64,000 nt of DNA from Ramlibacter ginsenosidimutans (GTDB taxonomy: Bacteria; Pseudomonadota; Gammaproteobacteria; Burkholderiales; Burkholderiaceae_C), in the NCBI RefSeq assembly GCF_042678185.1, contig NZ_JBHUDQ010000022.1, one strand, 5' to 3'. Shown piece after piece: positions 52,066-63,007 of this stretch; the stretch's first letter is position 1, and every line of letters starts with the position of its first letter. The notes under the pieces are model-generated. The model did not search any database. It had not been told where the DNA came from and saw only the letters and a list, made by a program, of their open reading frames with translations. The translations under genes were made by a program, and so were the position numbers.

Positions 52066-53805
52066 GTGATCCGCATCGACATGGGCGTGGTGCGCTGGCT
52101 GATGCCGTTCTTTGCCGGCTCGCGCAAGTTCTGGATCGGCGCGGCGATCTGCACCGTCATCTCGTCCGCCCTCGAGCCGCTGGTTCCCGCCCTGCTCAAG
52201 CCCCTGATCGACCGGGGCTTCCGCACCGACAATCCGCTGCAGCTGTGGACCGTGCCCACTGCGCTGATGCTGCTGTTCGCAGTGCGGGGCACCACCGGCT
52301 TCCTCGCGGACCTGGCGCTCGCGCGGATCTCGCAGGACGGGCTGATGAAGCTGCGCACCGCGATGTTCGGGCGCCTGCTGGACGCCCGCCTGTCGCTGTT
52401 CTCCCGCGAGAACGCGACCTCGCTGTCCAACACCGTGGTGTTCGAGCTGCAAAGCGGCGTGTCGCTGCTGGTGAACTCCGTCATCGCGCTGCTGAAGGAC
52501 AGCATGTCGATGCTGGCGCTGCTGTTCTACCTGATCTACCTGAACTGGGCGCTCACGCTGATCGTGCTGGCCATCGTGCCGGCCGTGGCCTGGATCATCC
52601 GCACGGTGTCCAAGCGCCTGTACCGCATCGCCCGCAGCAGCCACGCGGCGACCAACGAACTCGCTTACGTGGTCGAGGAAAACGTGCTCGCCGCGCGCGT
52701 GGTGCGCCTGCATGGCGCGCAGCCCGCGCAGGCCAAGCGCTTCGACAAGCTGGGCAAGGCGCTGCGGCGGCTGGCCCTGAAGTCGGCGGCTGCCTCGGCC
52801 GCGATCACGCCGCTCACGCACCTCGTCGCGGCGGCTTCTCTCTCGCTGGTGATCGTCATCGCCCTGTGGCAAAGCCGCAGCGGCATCTCGCCCGGCACCT
52901 TCGCTGCCTTCGTCACGTCGATGCTGATGCTGATCGCGCCGATCAAGCGGCTGTCGGAGGCGGCCAGCCCCATCTCGCGCGGCATCGCGGCGGTGCAGCG
53001 CAGCCGCGAGATGCTCACCAAGGTGCCGCCCGAGGCCGGCGGCACCCATGCACCCGGCCGCACGCGCGGCCACATCGAATTGCGCCGGGTGACGGTGCGC
53101 TACCGCGAGGATGGACTGCCGGCGCTCGACCGCCTGGACCTGGAGATCACGCCGGGACAGATCGTGGCGCTGGTGGGTCCGTCCGGCTCGGGCAAGAGCA
53201 CGCTCGCCAACCTGCTGCCCCGCTTCGTGCAGCCGGACGAAGGCGAGGTCCTGCTCGACGGAGTCGATGTCGCGGCCTGGAAGCTCGAGGCCCTGCGCGC
53301 GCAATTCGCGCTGGTGAGCCAGGACGTGGTGATGTTCAACGACACGCTGGCCGCGAACATCGCGCTGCAGGACGCGCCGGATCGCGCGCGGCTGGAGCGC
53401 TGCGTGGCCGCGGCGAACCTGGGCGAGCTGGTCGCATCGCTGCCGCAGGGCCTGGACACCAACGTCGGCCACAACGCCACCGAGCTTTCCGGCGGCCAGC
53501 GGCAGCGGCTGGCGATCGCCCGCGCGCTGTACAAGGACGCACCGATCCTGATCCTCGACGAGGCGACGTCGGCGCTGGACACCGTGTCGGAGCGCCAGGT
53601 CCAGGAGGCGCTGAACCGCCTCATGGCCGGCCGCACGACACTGATCATCGCGCACCGCCTCTCCACCGTCGAACACGCGCACCGCATCGTGGTGCTGGAG
53701 CAAGGCCGCATCGCCGAAGCGGGCTCGCACGCGGAGCTGATCGAACGAGGCGGGCTGTACGCGCGCCTGCACTCGCTGCAGTCCGGGCAAGGCTTGCTCG
53801 CATGA
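52066..53805 (+). CDS. msbA: Lipid A/LPS flippase-type ABC exporter (MsbA-like)
   Basis: Homodimeric half-transporter of 579 residues. The N-terminal membrane domain (about 1-330) has six hydrophobic segments; the ATPase domain follows with LVGPSGSGKSTLANLLPRF, SQDVVMFNDTLAAN, the signature ELSGGQRQRLAIARAL, ILILDEATSALD and the His of IIAHRL. MsbA flips lipid A-core across the inner membrane. I use GTG at 52066 with GGGA 11 bases upstream; ATG at 52081 is an alternative. It stands before the core glycosyltransferases, supporting the LPS role. Confidence 0.92.
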   Translation: MIRIDMGVVRWLMPFFAGSRKFWIGAAICTVISSALEPLVPALLKPLIDRGFRTDNPLQLWTVPTALMLLFAVRGTTGFLADLALARISQDGLMKLRTAMFGRLLDARLSLFSRENATSLSNTVVFELQSGVSLLVNSVIALLKDSMSMLALLFYLIYLNWALTLIVLAIVPAVAWIIRTVSKRLYRIARSSHAATNELAYVVEENVLAARVVRLHGAQPAQAKRFDKLGKALRRLALKSAAASAAITPLTHLVAAASLSLVIVIALWQSRSGISPGTFAAFVTSMLMLIAPIKRLSEAASPISRGIAAVQRSREMLTKVPPEAGGTHAPGRTRGHIELRRVTVRYREDGLPALDRLDLEITPGQIVALVGPSGSGKSTLANLLPRFVQPDEGEVLLDGVDVAAWKLEALRAQFALVSQDVVMFNDTLAANIALQDAPDRARLERCVAAANLGELVASLPQGLDTNVGHNATELSGGQRQRLAIARALYKDAPILILDEATSALDTVSERQVQEALNRLMAGRTTLIIAHRLSTVEHAHRIVVLEQGRIAEAGSHAELIERGGLYARLHSLQSGQGLLA

Positions 53806-53860
53806 GCCCGCCGGGCCGCCCCAAGGGCGATACCGCAGTGCGCAGCACGGAGGTACTCCT

Positions 53861-54970
53861 GTGAGCGCGCTGGCGCAGCCGCCGGACGGCATAGACGCCA
53901 GCCGGCTGCAGCGCGTGCTCGTGATCAAGCTGCGCCACCACGGCGACGTGCTGCTGGCCAGCCCGGTGCTGAGCGTGCTCAAGCGCGCGGCGCCGCAGGC
54001 CGAGATCGATGCGCTGGTCTATGCCGACACCGCCCCCATGCTGCAGGGCCACCCTGCCCTGGCGCAGCTGCACCTGCTGCCGCGGGGCCGCCAGGGCGGC
54101 TGGCTGCAACGACTGGGCGCCGAGTGCCGGCTGCTGGCGGCGCTGCGCGAGCGCCGCTACGACCTCGTCGTGCACCTCACGGACCATCCGCGCGGCGCCT
54201 GGCTCGCGCGCGTGCTGCGCGCACGCTGGTCGGTGGCGTTCGAGCGCGAGGCTGGAGCGTGGTGGTGGCGCCGTGCCTTCACGCATCTGGCCCGCCAGCC
54301 GCGCGCTGGCATACCTCGCGCGACCGTGGAGCGGCACCTCGACCTGCTGCGGCGCCTGGGCATCCACCCGGAGCCGCAGGAGCGGGCGCCGACGCTGGCC
54401 ATCGCCGACACGGCGCGCGAGCGCGTGCGCGACCTGCTGCGTGCCGCCGGCTGGCAGGGCCAGCCTTATGCCGTGGTGCACCCGGGCTCGCGCTGGATGT
54501 TCAAGGTGTGGACGCCAAGCGGCAACGCGCAGGTGCTGGACCACCTCGCTGCGCGCGGGCTCGTCCCCGTGCTCACCGCCGCGCCCGATGCGCGCGAGAG
54601 CGAGCTTGCCGATGCCATCCTGCAGCAGGCGTCCAGCCGCTGCATCGACCTGCGCGGCAAGCTCACGCTGCAGGAACTGGGCGCCGCAATCGCCGGCGCC
54701 GAGGTGTTCTTCGGCGTGGACTCGGTGCCGATGCACATCGCCGCCGCCGTGGGCACGCCGGGCGTGGCCCTGTTCGGCCCGAGCAGCGAAAAGGAATGGG
54801 GCCCCTGGAGTCCGCGCATGCGCGTCGTCGCTTCCCGCGAGCATCCCTGCCGCCCTTGCGGCATCGACGGCTGCGGCGGCAGCAAGCGCTCCGACTGCCT
54901 CGTGCTGCTGCCCGTCGCCGAGGTGGTCCGGGCGCTGGACGCGGTGCTGGAGCGGCCCGGGCGTGGCTGA
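53861..54970 (+). CDS. Glycosyltransferase family 9 heptosyltransferase (WaaQ-like)
   Basis: A 369-residue GT9 enzyme of LPS inner core synthesis. The N-terminal QRVLVIKLRHHGDVLLASPV is the WaaQ (heptosyltransferase III) form of the donor domain, with VVHPGSRWMFKVW and LTAAPDARESELAD then FFGVDSVPMHIAAAVGTPGVAL in the C-terminal domain (the sugar-nucleotide site). A Cys-rich stretch near the end (HPCRPCGIDGCGGSKRSDC) could bind metal or be structural. GGAGG precedes the GTG start by 7 bases. It overlaps the next gene by 8 bases. Confidence 0.9.
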   Translation: MSALAQPPDGIDASRLQRVLVIKLRHHGDVLLASPVLSVLKRAAPQAEIDALVYADTAPMLQGHPALAQLHLLPRGRQGGWLQRLGAECRLLAALRERRYDLVVHLTDHPRGAWLARVLRARWSVAFEREAGAWWWRRAFTHLARQPRAGIPRATVERHLDLLRRLGIHPEPQERAPTLAIADTARERVRDLLRAAGWQGQPYAVVHPGSRWMFKVWTPSGNAQVLDHLAARGLVPVLTAAPDARESELADAILQQASSRCIDLRGKLTLQELGAAIAGAEVFFGVDSVPMHIAAAVGTPGVALFGPSSEKEWGPWSPRMRVVASREHPCRPCGIDGCGGSKRSDCLVLLPVAEVVRALDAVLERPGRG

Positions 54971-56126
54971 AGGCCGGCCTCGCATCGCACTCGTGCGCGC
55001 CAGCTGGAATGCGGCCGGCGGCGCCGAGCGCTTCGTGCAGCGCATCGCGCAGGCCCTGGCCGCGCGCGACGTGGAAGTGACGCTGATCGCGCGCCACTGG
55101 CCGGCCAGCGGCGAGTCCGCCTTGCCGGCCGGCGTGCGCCGCCTGCAACTCGACCCGCCGCATGCCGGCCGTCGCTCGCGCGACCGCTCCTTCGCACGCG
55201 CCGTGCTGGACGCCGTCGCTCGTGAGCGCTTCGACCTCGTGCAGTCGCACGAACGCATTCCCGGCCTGCCCGTGTACCGGGCCGGCGACGGCGTGCACCG
55301 GCAGTGGCTCGCGATCAAGCGGCGCAGCCTGGGACGCTGGCGCGCGCTGGGCGACGCGCTCAGTGCGCAGCACCGCGCCGTGCTGCGGGCCGAAAGCGAG
55401 ATGTTCGGGCATCCCGCCCTGCGCTGCGTGATCTGCAATTCCGAGATGGTCCGCGACGAGATCGTCCGGCACTACGGCGTGGCCCCCGAGAAGCTGGTCG
55501 TGATCCGCAACGGCGTGGACCTCCAGCGCTTCCGCCCGCCCACGCCCGAGGAGCGTGCCGACGCGCGGGCGCGCTTGGCCTGGCCATCGGAGCGCAGCGT
55601 GTTCCTGTTCGTGGGCTCCGGCTTCGAGCGCAAGGGCGTTGCCGCGGCACTGCGGGCGTTCGCCGTCGGCCCGCTGCGCGAGCGTGCCCTGCTGGTGATC
55701 GTGGGCGAAGACAAGCGGCGCGGCCGCTACGAACGGCTCGCCCGCCGGCTCGGCCTCGCCGACAGCGTGCGCTTCACCGGCGCGCAGGACGACGTCCTGC
55801 CCTACTACCAGGGCGCGGACGCCTTCGTGCTGCCCACGCTCTACGATCCGCAGTCCAACGCGGTGCTGGAAGCCATGGCCTGTGGGCTGCCGCCGATCAC
55901 GACCCGCTCTTGCGGCGTGGCCGAACTGCTGTCGCCGGCCTCGGGCCGGGTGGTGGACGCCGACGACATCCCGGCGCTGGCTGCGGCCCTGGCCGACCTG
56001 CAGGACCGCGCGCGGGCGCGCGCGCTCGGGGCCGAGGCGCGGCGCGCCGTGGAACCCTACAGCCTGCAGCGCATGACCGACGACTATCTCGCCCTGTACG
56101 CGCGCCTGCTCCCGACTGCCGCATGA
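54963..56126 (+). CDS. Glycosyltransferase family 4 (WaaG-like)
   Basis: A 387-residue GT-B enzyme. The start RIALVRASWNAAGGAERFVQ resembles WaaG, with the donor-binding half carrying VVIRNGVDLQRFRP, FLFVGSGFERKGVAAALRAF and the E-x7-E motif region LYDPQSNAVLEAMACGLP. Likely transfers glucose or a similar sugar to LPS core. A GTG at 54963 overlaps the WaaQ-like gene's end; it is the first in-frame start that keeps the domain whole. Its stop overlaps the next gene's ATG. Confidence 0.88.
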   Translation: MAEGRPRIALVRASWNAAGGAERFVQRIAQALAARDVEVTLIARHWPASGESALPAGVRRLQLDPPHAGRRSRDRSFARAVLDAVARERFDLVQSHERIPGLPVYRAGDGVHRQWLAIKRRSLGRWRALGDALSAQHRAVLRAESEMFGHPALRCVICNSEMVRDEIVRHYGVAPEKLVVIRNGVDLQRFRPPTPEERADARARLAWPSERSVFLFVGSGFERKGVAAALRAFAVGPLRERALLVIVGEDKRRGRYERLARRLGLADSVRFTGAQDDVLPYYQGADAFVLPTLYDPQSNAVLEAMACGLPPITTRSCGVAELLSPASGRVVDADDIPALAAALADLQDRARARALGAEARRAVEPYSLQRMTDDYLALYARLLPTAA

Positions 56127-57220
56127 AAATCCTGCACACCGAAGCATCCGCCGGCTGGGGCGGCCAGGAACTGCGCATCCTCGCGGAGATGCAGGGCCTG
56201 CGCGAGCGCGGCCACACGCTGGAGCTCGCCGCGCCCGCCTCCGCGCGCATCCATCGCGAGGCGGCGGCCCTGGGTTTCACCGTGCACGACGTGCCGATCG
56301 CGCGCAAGAACCTGCGCGGCGTGCTCGCCCTGCGCAGGCTGCTGCGCTCACGCGACTTCGACGTCGTGAACACGCACAGTTCGACCGACAGCTGGCTGGC
56401 CGCGCTGGCCAATGCACTGTCGCCGCGGCGCGTGCCGCTCGTGCGCACGCGCCACATCTCCGCGCCCGTGCCGCGCAACCCCGCCACGCGCTGGCTCTAC
56501 AACCGCGCGGCCGCCGCCATCGTGACCACGGGCGAGAAGCTGCGCGAGGAGCTGCGCGAGGGCAACGGCTTTCGCGACGTGACCATCCGCTCGGTGCCGA
56601 CCGGCATCGACCCCGAGCGCTTCCATCCTGCCGACGCCGCCGCCGCGCGGGCCGAGCTGGGGCTGCCGGCTCTGTTCACCGTGGGCATCGTCGCGACCTT
56701 GCGCAGCTGGAAGGGCCATCGCTACCTCATCGACGCGGTCGGCCAGTTGCGCGCGCAAGGCCAGGACCTGCAACTGCTGATCGTCGGCGACGGACCGCAA
56801 CGCGAAGCGCTCGAGGCGCAGGTCGCGGCGGCGGGCTGGTCCGAGGTGGTGCGCTTCGCGGGACACGATCCGCGTCCGGAGCGCTGGCTGCGCGCCATGG
56901 ACCTGTTCGTGCTGCCCTCGTATGCCAACGAGGGCGTGCCGCAGGCGCTGATGCAGGCCATGATGTCCGGCCTGCCCTGCATCACGACTTCGATCGGCGC
57001 CATCGGCGAGGTGGCGCGCGACGGCGAGACGGCTCTGGTCGTGCCCACGCAGGACACGCAGGCCCTGGCGGCGGCGATCGCACGCCTGCAGCAGGACACC
57101 GGTTTGCGCCAGCGGCTGGGCCAGGCTGCGCGCGCGTTCGCGCTGGCGCATTGCACGCTGGCGGCGATGTGCGACGCGATGGAGGAGGTGTTCTCCTCCG
57201 CCCGCGCGCAGCCGCGTTAG
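56123..57220 (+). CDS. Glycosyltransferase family 4
   Basis: A 365-residue GT-B enzyme. N-terminal MKILHTEASAGWGGQELRIL, the acceptor-side motif HSSTDSWLAALANAL, and the donor-side SVPTGIDPERFHP, VGIVATLRSWKGHRYLI and YANEGVPQALMQAMMSGLPC (E-x7-E type). Sugar and acceptor unknown; position in the operon with msbA and WaaQ/WaaG-like genes points to LPS core or outer core. Its stop shares 4 bases with the convergent ligase gene. Confidence 0.88.
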   Translation: MKILHTEASAGWGGQELRILAEMQGLRERGHTLELAAPASARIHREAAALGFTVHDVPIARKNLRGVLALRRLLRSRDFDVVNTHSSTDSWLAALANALSPRRVPLVRTRHISAPVPRNPATRWLYNRAAAAIVTTGEKLREELREGNGFRDVTIRSVPTGIDPERFHPADAAAARAELGLPALFTVGIVATLRSWKGHRYLIDAVGQLRAQGQDLQLLIVGDGPQREALEAQVAAAGWSEVVRFAGHDPRPERWLRAMDLFVLPSYANEGVPQALMQAMMSGLPCITTSIGAIGEVARDGETALVVPTQDTQALAAAIARLQQDTGLRQRLGQAARAFALAHCTLAAMCDAMEEVFSSARAQPR

Positions 57221-58497
57221 CGCTGGTCTCCGCCGGCGCCCGCCCAGGCGCGGGCATGCACCGCGATCCACAGCCCGAAGAACAGCACGGCGATCGAGCC
57301 ATGCTCGACCCGCAGCGTGGTGTTGAAGGTGCCCCCGATGAAGGCCACCAGGAAGCCGGCGGCGCTGGCCGGCCAGACCCACGACGTCGCCGCGCTCGCC
57401 GTGCTGCGCAGGAGCGAAGCGCCCCAGGCGACCGCCAGCAGGAGCAGCGACAGCACGCCGACCACGCCGCGATCCAGCAGGGTGCCGGCGTACAGGCTGT
57501 GCGGGTGCACCTGCTGCAGGTAGAGGCTGCGGTCGCAGCCTTCCCCATGCTGCGCGCGCCACTCGCACACCTGGTCGATCTTCACCGTCCCGAACGAGTC
57601 CGGGCCCCAGCCGAGCCAGGGGTGCTGGCGCCAGGCCTCGACGGCCAGGTTCCAGTGCCGGATGCGCGTCTCGGTGCTGGCCAGCTTGAACAGGCCATCC
57701 GGGGTGAGCTTGCGGTCCGACAGCACGGGATCGCGCGCGCCGAGCGCTGCCGCCAGGCCGGCCAGCACCGCCACGATCAGCACCGTGCGGCCGATCAGGC
57801 GGCGCGCCCGGGCCGTTCCACCCGAGGACAGGATGCCGATCGCGATGATCACCGCCGCGATACCGGTGGCGACCACCGCGGCGCGGCTGGCCCCGACCAG
57901 CAGCCCGGCACAACAGACGACCGCGGAGAAGCCCAGGCCGGTGCGCAGGCGGCCGCCCTGGCCGGACTGCGCAGCCTGCAGCCACCAGCCGAACGTGCTC
58001 GCGGCGAGGATCGCGATGTACAGCGCGGACTGGTTCACCTGCCCGACCGAGGGCAGTTCGAGGAAGGTCTTCGTTCCGCGCAGCAGGGGCACGGCCCCGC
58101 AGGCGATCGAAATCACGACACCGATGCAGGCCGCAGCCGGAAGAACGCTGGCGGCCCGCTTCGGCAAGGGGGTGCGCGATGCGAGCCATGCGAGCAGGAA
58201 CACGCGGACCACGCCCTTGACGTCGCCCGCATAGCCGGCAAGGCCCGAGACCACTGCCGAAGCGAGCACGAAGGCGAAGGCCGAGTCGTAGAGGTTCCAG
58301 CGTCCGCCGAGGCCGCGGGTGCGCACCGCATGCACGCCCCAGAGCACGACGAAGAGGACTGCCGCGAGATTCTTGGGCGCTTCCTCCAGCGGCAGGATGA
58401 AGAGGAAGAAGGCCAGCGTCCAGAGCATCGCCTGCTGGAGTGCCTGCTCCAGGCTCGCGTGGGGCGCCGCAAGCGCCGCAGTGCCGTCGTACTTCAT
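57217..58497 (-). CDS. O-antigen ligase family protein (WaaL-like)
   Basis: Polytopic membrane protein of 426 residues with about eleven hydrophobic segments and a large periplasmic loop at about 265-335 (LTPDGLFKLASTETRIRHWN; PWLGWGPDSFG; QQVHPHSLYAGTLLDRG). The loop with HxHS/HPHSLY is the Wzy_C/ligase hallmark. It probably joins a glycan to lipid A-core, or polymerises a glycan. The gene is convergent to the GT4 gene and upstream lies UDP-glucose dehydrogenase in the same direction, 55 bases apart. Confidence 0.88.
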   Translation of the reverse strand: MKYDGTAALAAPHASLEQALQQAMLWTLAFFLFILPLEEAPKNLAAVLFVVLWGVHAVRTRGLGGRWNLYDSAFAFVLASAVVSGLAGYAGDVKGVVRVFLLAWLASRTPLPKRAASVLPAAACIGVVISIACGAVPLLRGTKTFLELPSVGQVNQSALYIAILAASTFGWWLQAAQSGQGGRLRTGLGFSAVVCCAGLLVGASRAAVVATGIAAVIIAIGILSSGGTARARRLIGRTVLIVAVLAGLAAALGARDPVLSDRKLTPDGLFKLASTETRIRHWNLAVEAWRQHPWLGWGPDSFGTVKIDQVCEWRAQHGEGCDRSLYLQQVHPHSLYAGTLLDRGVVGVLSLLLLAVAWGASLLRSTASAATSWVWPASAAGFLVAFIGGTFNTTLRVEHGSIAVLFFGLWIAVHARAWAGAGGDQR

Positions 58498-58552
58498 GCC
58501 GACCTTGCTCCAGCCTCAGGCAGTCCGCCGGGAAGCCGGCCGATGCGCCGCA

Positions 58553-59893
58553 TCACTCGCCCACCCCGCTGCGGCCGATGCCCTGGTACACCAGTCCCGC
58601 CCTGCGCACGGCGAACGGGTCGTAGAGGTTGCGGCCGTCGAACAGCACGCGCGACTTGAGCCTGCGCGCGAGATCGTCGAAGTCCGGACTGCGGAACTCC
58701 AGCCATTCGGTCACGACCGCGAGGGCGTCGGCGCCTTCCAGCGCCTCGGCCGCCGAGCGCACCAGGCTGACCCCGGCGCGGCCCTTGAGCGCGGTCGCCG
58801 CGGTCTCCAGCGCCGCCGGGTCGTAGGCGCGCACGCGCGCGCCGGCCTGCAGCAGCGCATCGATGATGTCGATGCTGGAGGCCTCGCGCACGTCGTCGGT
58901 GTTGGCCTTGAACGCAAGGCCCCACAGGGCGATCGTGCGGCCGTCCAGCTTGCCGCCGAAATGCGCGACGATCTTCTGCCCCAGCAGCCGGCGCTGGCGC
59001 AGGTTCACGTTCTGCGCGGCCCGCATCAGCTCGGCGGGCTCGCCGGATTCCTCGGAGGTGTGGATCAGCGCGCGCAGGTCCTTGGGGAAGCAGGAGCCGC
59101 CGAAGCCGGCCCCGGCGTACAGGAAGTGCGGCCCGATGCGCGGGTCGGCGCCGACGCCGCGGCGCACCTGCTCGATGTCGACCTTCAGGCGGTCGGCCAG
59201 GTTCGCCAGCTCGTTCATGAACGAGATGCGGACCGCGAGCATGCAGTTGGACGCGTACTTGGTGAACTCCGCCGAGCGCACGTCCATGAAGAAGATGCGC
59301 TCGTGGTTGCGGTTGAAGGGCGCGTACATCTCGCGGAAGATGTCCTTCGCGCGGTGGTCGTCCGGATCGGTGCCGACCACGATGCGATCGGGACGCATGA
59401 AGTCCTCGACGGCCAGGCCTTCCTTCAGGAATTCGGGATTGGAGGCGACGCTCACCTTGTGCGGCACGCCCCGCGCCTGCAGTTGCTCCTGCACGGCGGC
59501 GCGCACCTTGTCGCTGGTGCCCACGGGCACGGTCGACTTCACGATCACCAGCGTGTCGCGCTCCATCCGCCGGCCCAGCTCGCGCGCGGCCGAAAGCACG
59601 TGGCTCAGGTCCGCCGAGCCGTCCTCGTCGGAGGGCGTGCCCACGGCGATGAAGGCGACGGCGGCGTGCGCCACGGCCTCGGCGTAGTCGGTCGAGAAGC
59701 GCAGGCGGCCCGCGGCGAGGCCGCGCGCGACCACGGTGTCCAGCCCCGGCTCGTGGATGGGGATCTCGCCTCGGCGCAGGCGATCGATCTTGCCGGCGTC
59801 GAGGTCGATGCACAGCACGTGGTTGCCGGTGTCGGCAAGGCAAGCTCCGGTGACCAGGCCCACGTACCCGGAACCGATGACGGTGATCTTCAT
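58553..59893 (-). CDS. ugd: UDP-glucose 6-dehydrogenase
   Basis: Oxidises UDP-glucose to UDP-glucuronate with two NAD, feeding capsule, LPS or aminoarabinose pathways. The 446-residue protein has the NAD motif GSGYVGLVTGACLADTGN (7-24), Lys212 and Asn216 (FTKYASNCMLA) and the catalytic Cys268 in GFGGSCFPKDL. Length fits the family. It likely supplies a sugar precursor for the neighbouring surface-glycan genes. The start ATG lacks a strong ribosome site. Confidence 0.95.
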   Translation of the reverse strand: MKITVIGSGYVGLVTGACLADTGNHVLCIDLDAGKIDRLRRGEIPIHEPGLDTVVARGLAAGRLRFSTDYAEAVAHAAVAFIAVGTPSDEDGSADLSHVLSAARELGRRMERDTLVIVKSTVPVGTSDKVRAAVQEQLQARGVPHKVSVASNPEFLKEGLAVEDFMRPDRIVVGTDPDDHRAKDIFREMYAPFNRNHERIFFMDVRSAEFTKYASNCMLAVRISFMNELANLADRLKVDIEQVRRGVGADPRIGPHFLYAGAGFGGSCFPKDLRALIHTSEESGEPAELMRAAQNVNLRQRRLLGQKIVAHFGGKLDGRTIALWGLAFKANTDDVREASSIDIIDALLQAGARVRAYDPAALETAATALKGRAGVSLVRSAAEALEGADALAVVTEWLEFRSPDFDDLARRLKSRVLFDGRNLYDPFAVRRAGLVYQGIGRSGVGE

Positions 59894-59967
59894 GGAGAGG
59901 CGGCGATGAAGGCCCCGATTCTACGGGCGCGGCGTGGCCCGGCCGTTACACCTGTTGCGGCGCGCCC

Positions 59968-61443
<1,476 letters not shown>

Positions 61444-61517
61444 CTTCTTGTGGGCGACTCCTCGGCCACAGGATAACGCAGGAGCCGCTAAACTTGCCCG
61501 CTTCGTCCGCAGTTCCC

Positions 61518-62915
61518 GTGACCCCCGACATTCCCAAGTTTCTCCAAGGCGGCGGCGCCATGGGCGAGCGCATCCGTGCCTTCGACTGGAGCCGGCATCC
61601 CCTGGGGCTGCCCGAGCGCTGGCCCGAGTCGCTGCGCATGGCCATGAGCCTGTGCCTGAACTCCAGCTTCCCCACCGCGATCTACTGGGGTCCCGAGCTC
61701 CACATCCTCTACAACGACGCGTGGTCCGTGATCCCGGCGGAAAAGCACCCGTGGATGCTCGGCAAGCCCGCGCAGGAGGGCTGGTCGGACATCTGGCCCA
61801 TCATCGGCCCGCAGTTCCGCCGCGTCATGGAGGGCGAAGGACTCGCGCTGTACGAGGAGATGCTGCCCATGGTGCGCGGCGGGCAGCCGCGCGAGACCTG
61901 GTGGAACTACAGCATCACCCCGATCCGCAACGCCGACCACAGCGTGGCCGGCATCTTCAACCAGGGCAACGAGGTGACGGAGATCGTGCTCGGGCGCCGC
62001 CGCCGCGAGGCGGAGCTGGCCCGCTGGCGCGAGACCTTCCACCAGGCGCCCGTGCCCGTGGCCTTGCTGCGCGGGCCCGAGCACGTGTTCGAGTTCGCCA
62101 ACGACGCCTACCTGCGACTGGTCGGCGGCCGCGCGGTAGCCGGCAAGGCGCTGCGCGATGCGCTACCGGAAATCGTGGAGCAGGGATTCGTGGAGCTGCT
62201 GGACGGCGTGCACCGCAGCGGCGAGCCCTACATCGGCGCCGGCGCCAAGGTGATGCTGCAGCGGGCGGAGGAAGGCCCGGTGGAGGAACGCGTGCTGGAC
62301 TTCATCTACCAGCCGCTGCGCGATGCGGCCGGCCAGGTGGACGGCGTGCTGGTGCTGGCCACCGACGTGACGGAACGGGCGCGGGCCGAGTCGGCGCTGC
62401 GCCTGACCAACTGGCAGCTGGGCGAGGAACGCGCCCGCCTCGCGTCGCTGATGGAGGCGGAGCAACGTGCGCGGCTTGCGCTGCGGCGCGTGAGCGACGG
62501 CCTGGAAGCGACCGTGAAGGCACGCACCGCGGAACTCACGCAGGCGCTGCAGGCGCAGCGCGCCGCGACCGAGCGGCTGCGCGCGGCCTTCGCGACCGAC
62601 CTGATCTTCCAGGGCTTCATGGAGACCGACGGCACCTTGCGTGACGCGAACCCGGCGTCGCTGGCCGCGATCGGCTCGCGCCTGCAGGACGTGGTCGGCC
62701 GGCCCTTTTGGGAGACACCGTGGTTCGCGGCCACCGACGGCGCGCCGGAGCGCATCCGCGCCGCGGTGGATGAAGCGCGCCAGGGCCGCAGCGTGCAAGG
62801 CACGATGGCCGTGCGGCTGCCGCAGGGCGAACGCCAGTTCCGTTTCCTGATCCGCCCGATGGTGAACGCACGCGGCGAACTCGTGGGCCTGATCCCGGAA
62901 GCGCAGCCCCTGTAA
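61518..62915 (+). CDS. PAS-domain protein without an output domain
   Basis: A 465-residue protein whose first part (RAFDWSRHPLGLPERWPESL, then YWGPELHILYNDAWSVI) is the standard N-terminus of a class of PAS hybrid histidine kinases. Three PAS domains can be traced (about 40-145, 150-285 and 350-460), with a coiled linker VSDGLEATVKARTAELTQAL before the third. The sequence stops right after the third PAS (ELVGLIPEAQPL), where the linker to a HisKA domain would begin. No kinase, GGDEF or HTH is present or follows. The start is uncertain: GTG at 61518, or TTG at 61494. A TAAACT hexamer is at 61488. May be a truncated kinase or a sensor adaptor. Confidence 0.8.
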   Translation: MTPDIPKFLQGGGAMGERIRAFDWSRHPLGLPERWPESLRMAMSLCLNSSFPTAIYWGPELHILYNDAWSVIPAEKHPWMLGKPAQEGWSDIWPIIGPQFRRVMEGEGLALYEEMLPMVRGGQPRETWWNYSITPIRNADHSVAGIFNQGNEVTEIVLGRRRREAELARWRETFHQAPVPVALLRGPEHVFEFANDAYLRLVGGRAVAGKALRDALPEIVEQGFVELLDGVHRSGEPYIGAGAKVMLQRAEEGPVEERVLDFIYQPLRDAAGQVDGVLVLATDVTERARAESALRLTNWQLGEERARLASLMEAEQRARLALRRVSDGLEATVKARTAELTQALQAQRAATERLRAAFATDLIFQGFMETDGTLRDANPASLAAIGSRLQDVVGRPFWETPWFAATDGAPERIRAAVDEARQGRSVQGTMAVRLPQGERQFRFLIRPMVNARGELVGLIPEAQPL

Positions 62916-63007
62916 AGCCGCATGCAGCGGGCAGCGCAGGCTGCCCGACGCCCCATGCGACCAAGGTCCCATTGGCCCGGCAGGAGCGCTTGCCTAGCCT
63001 CCCGGGC

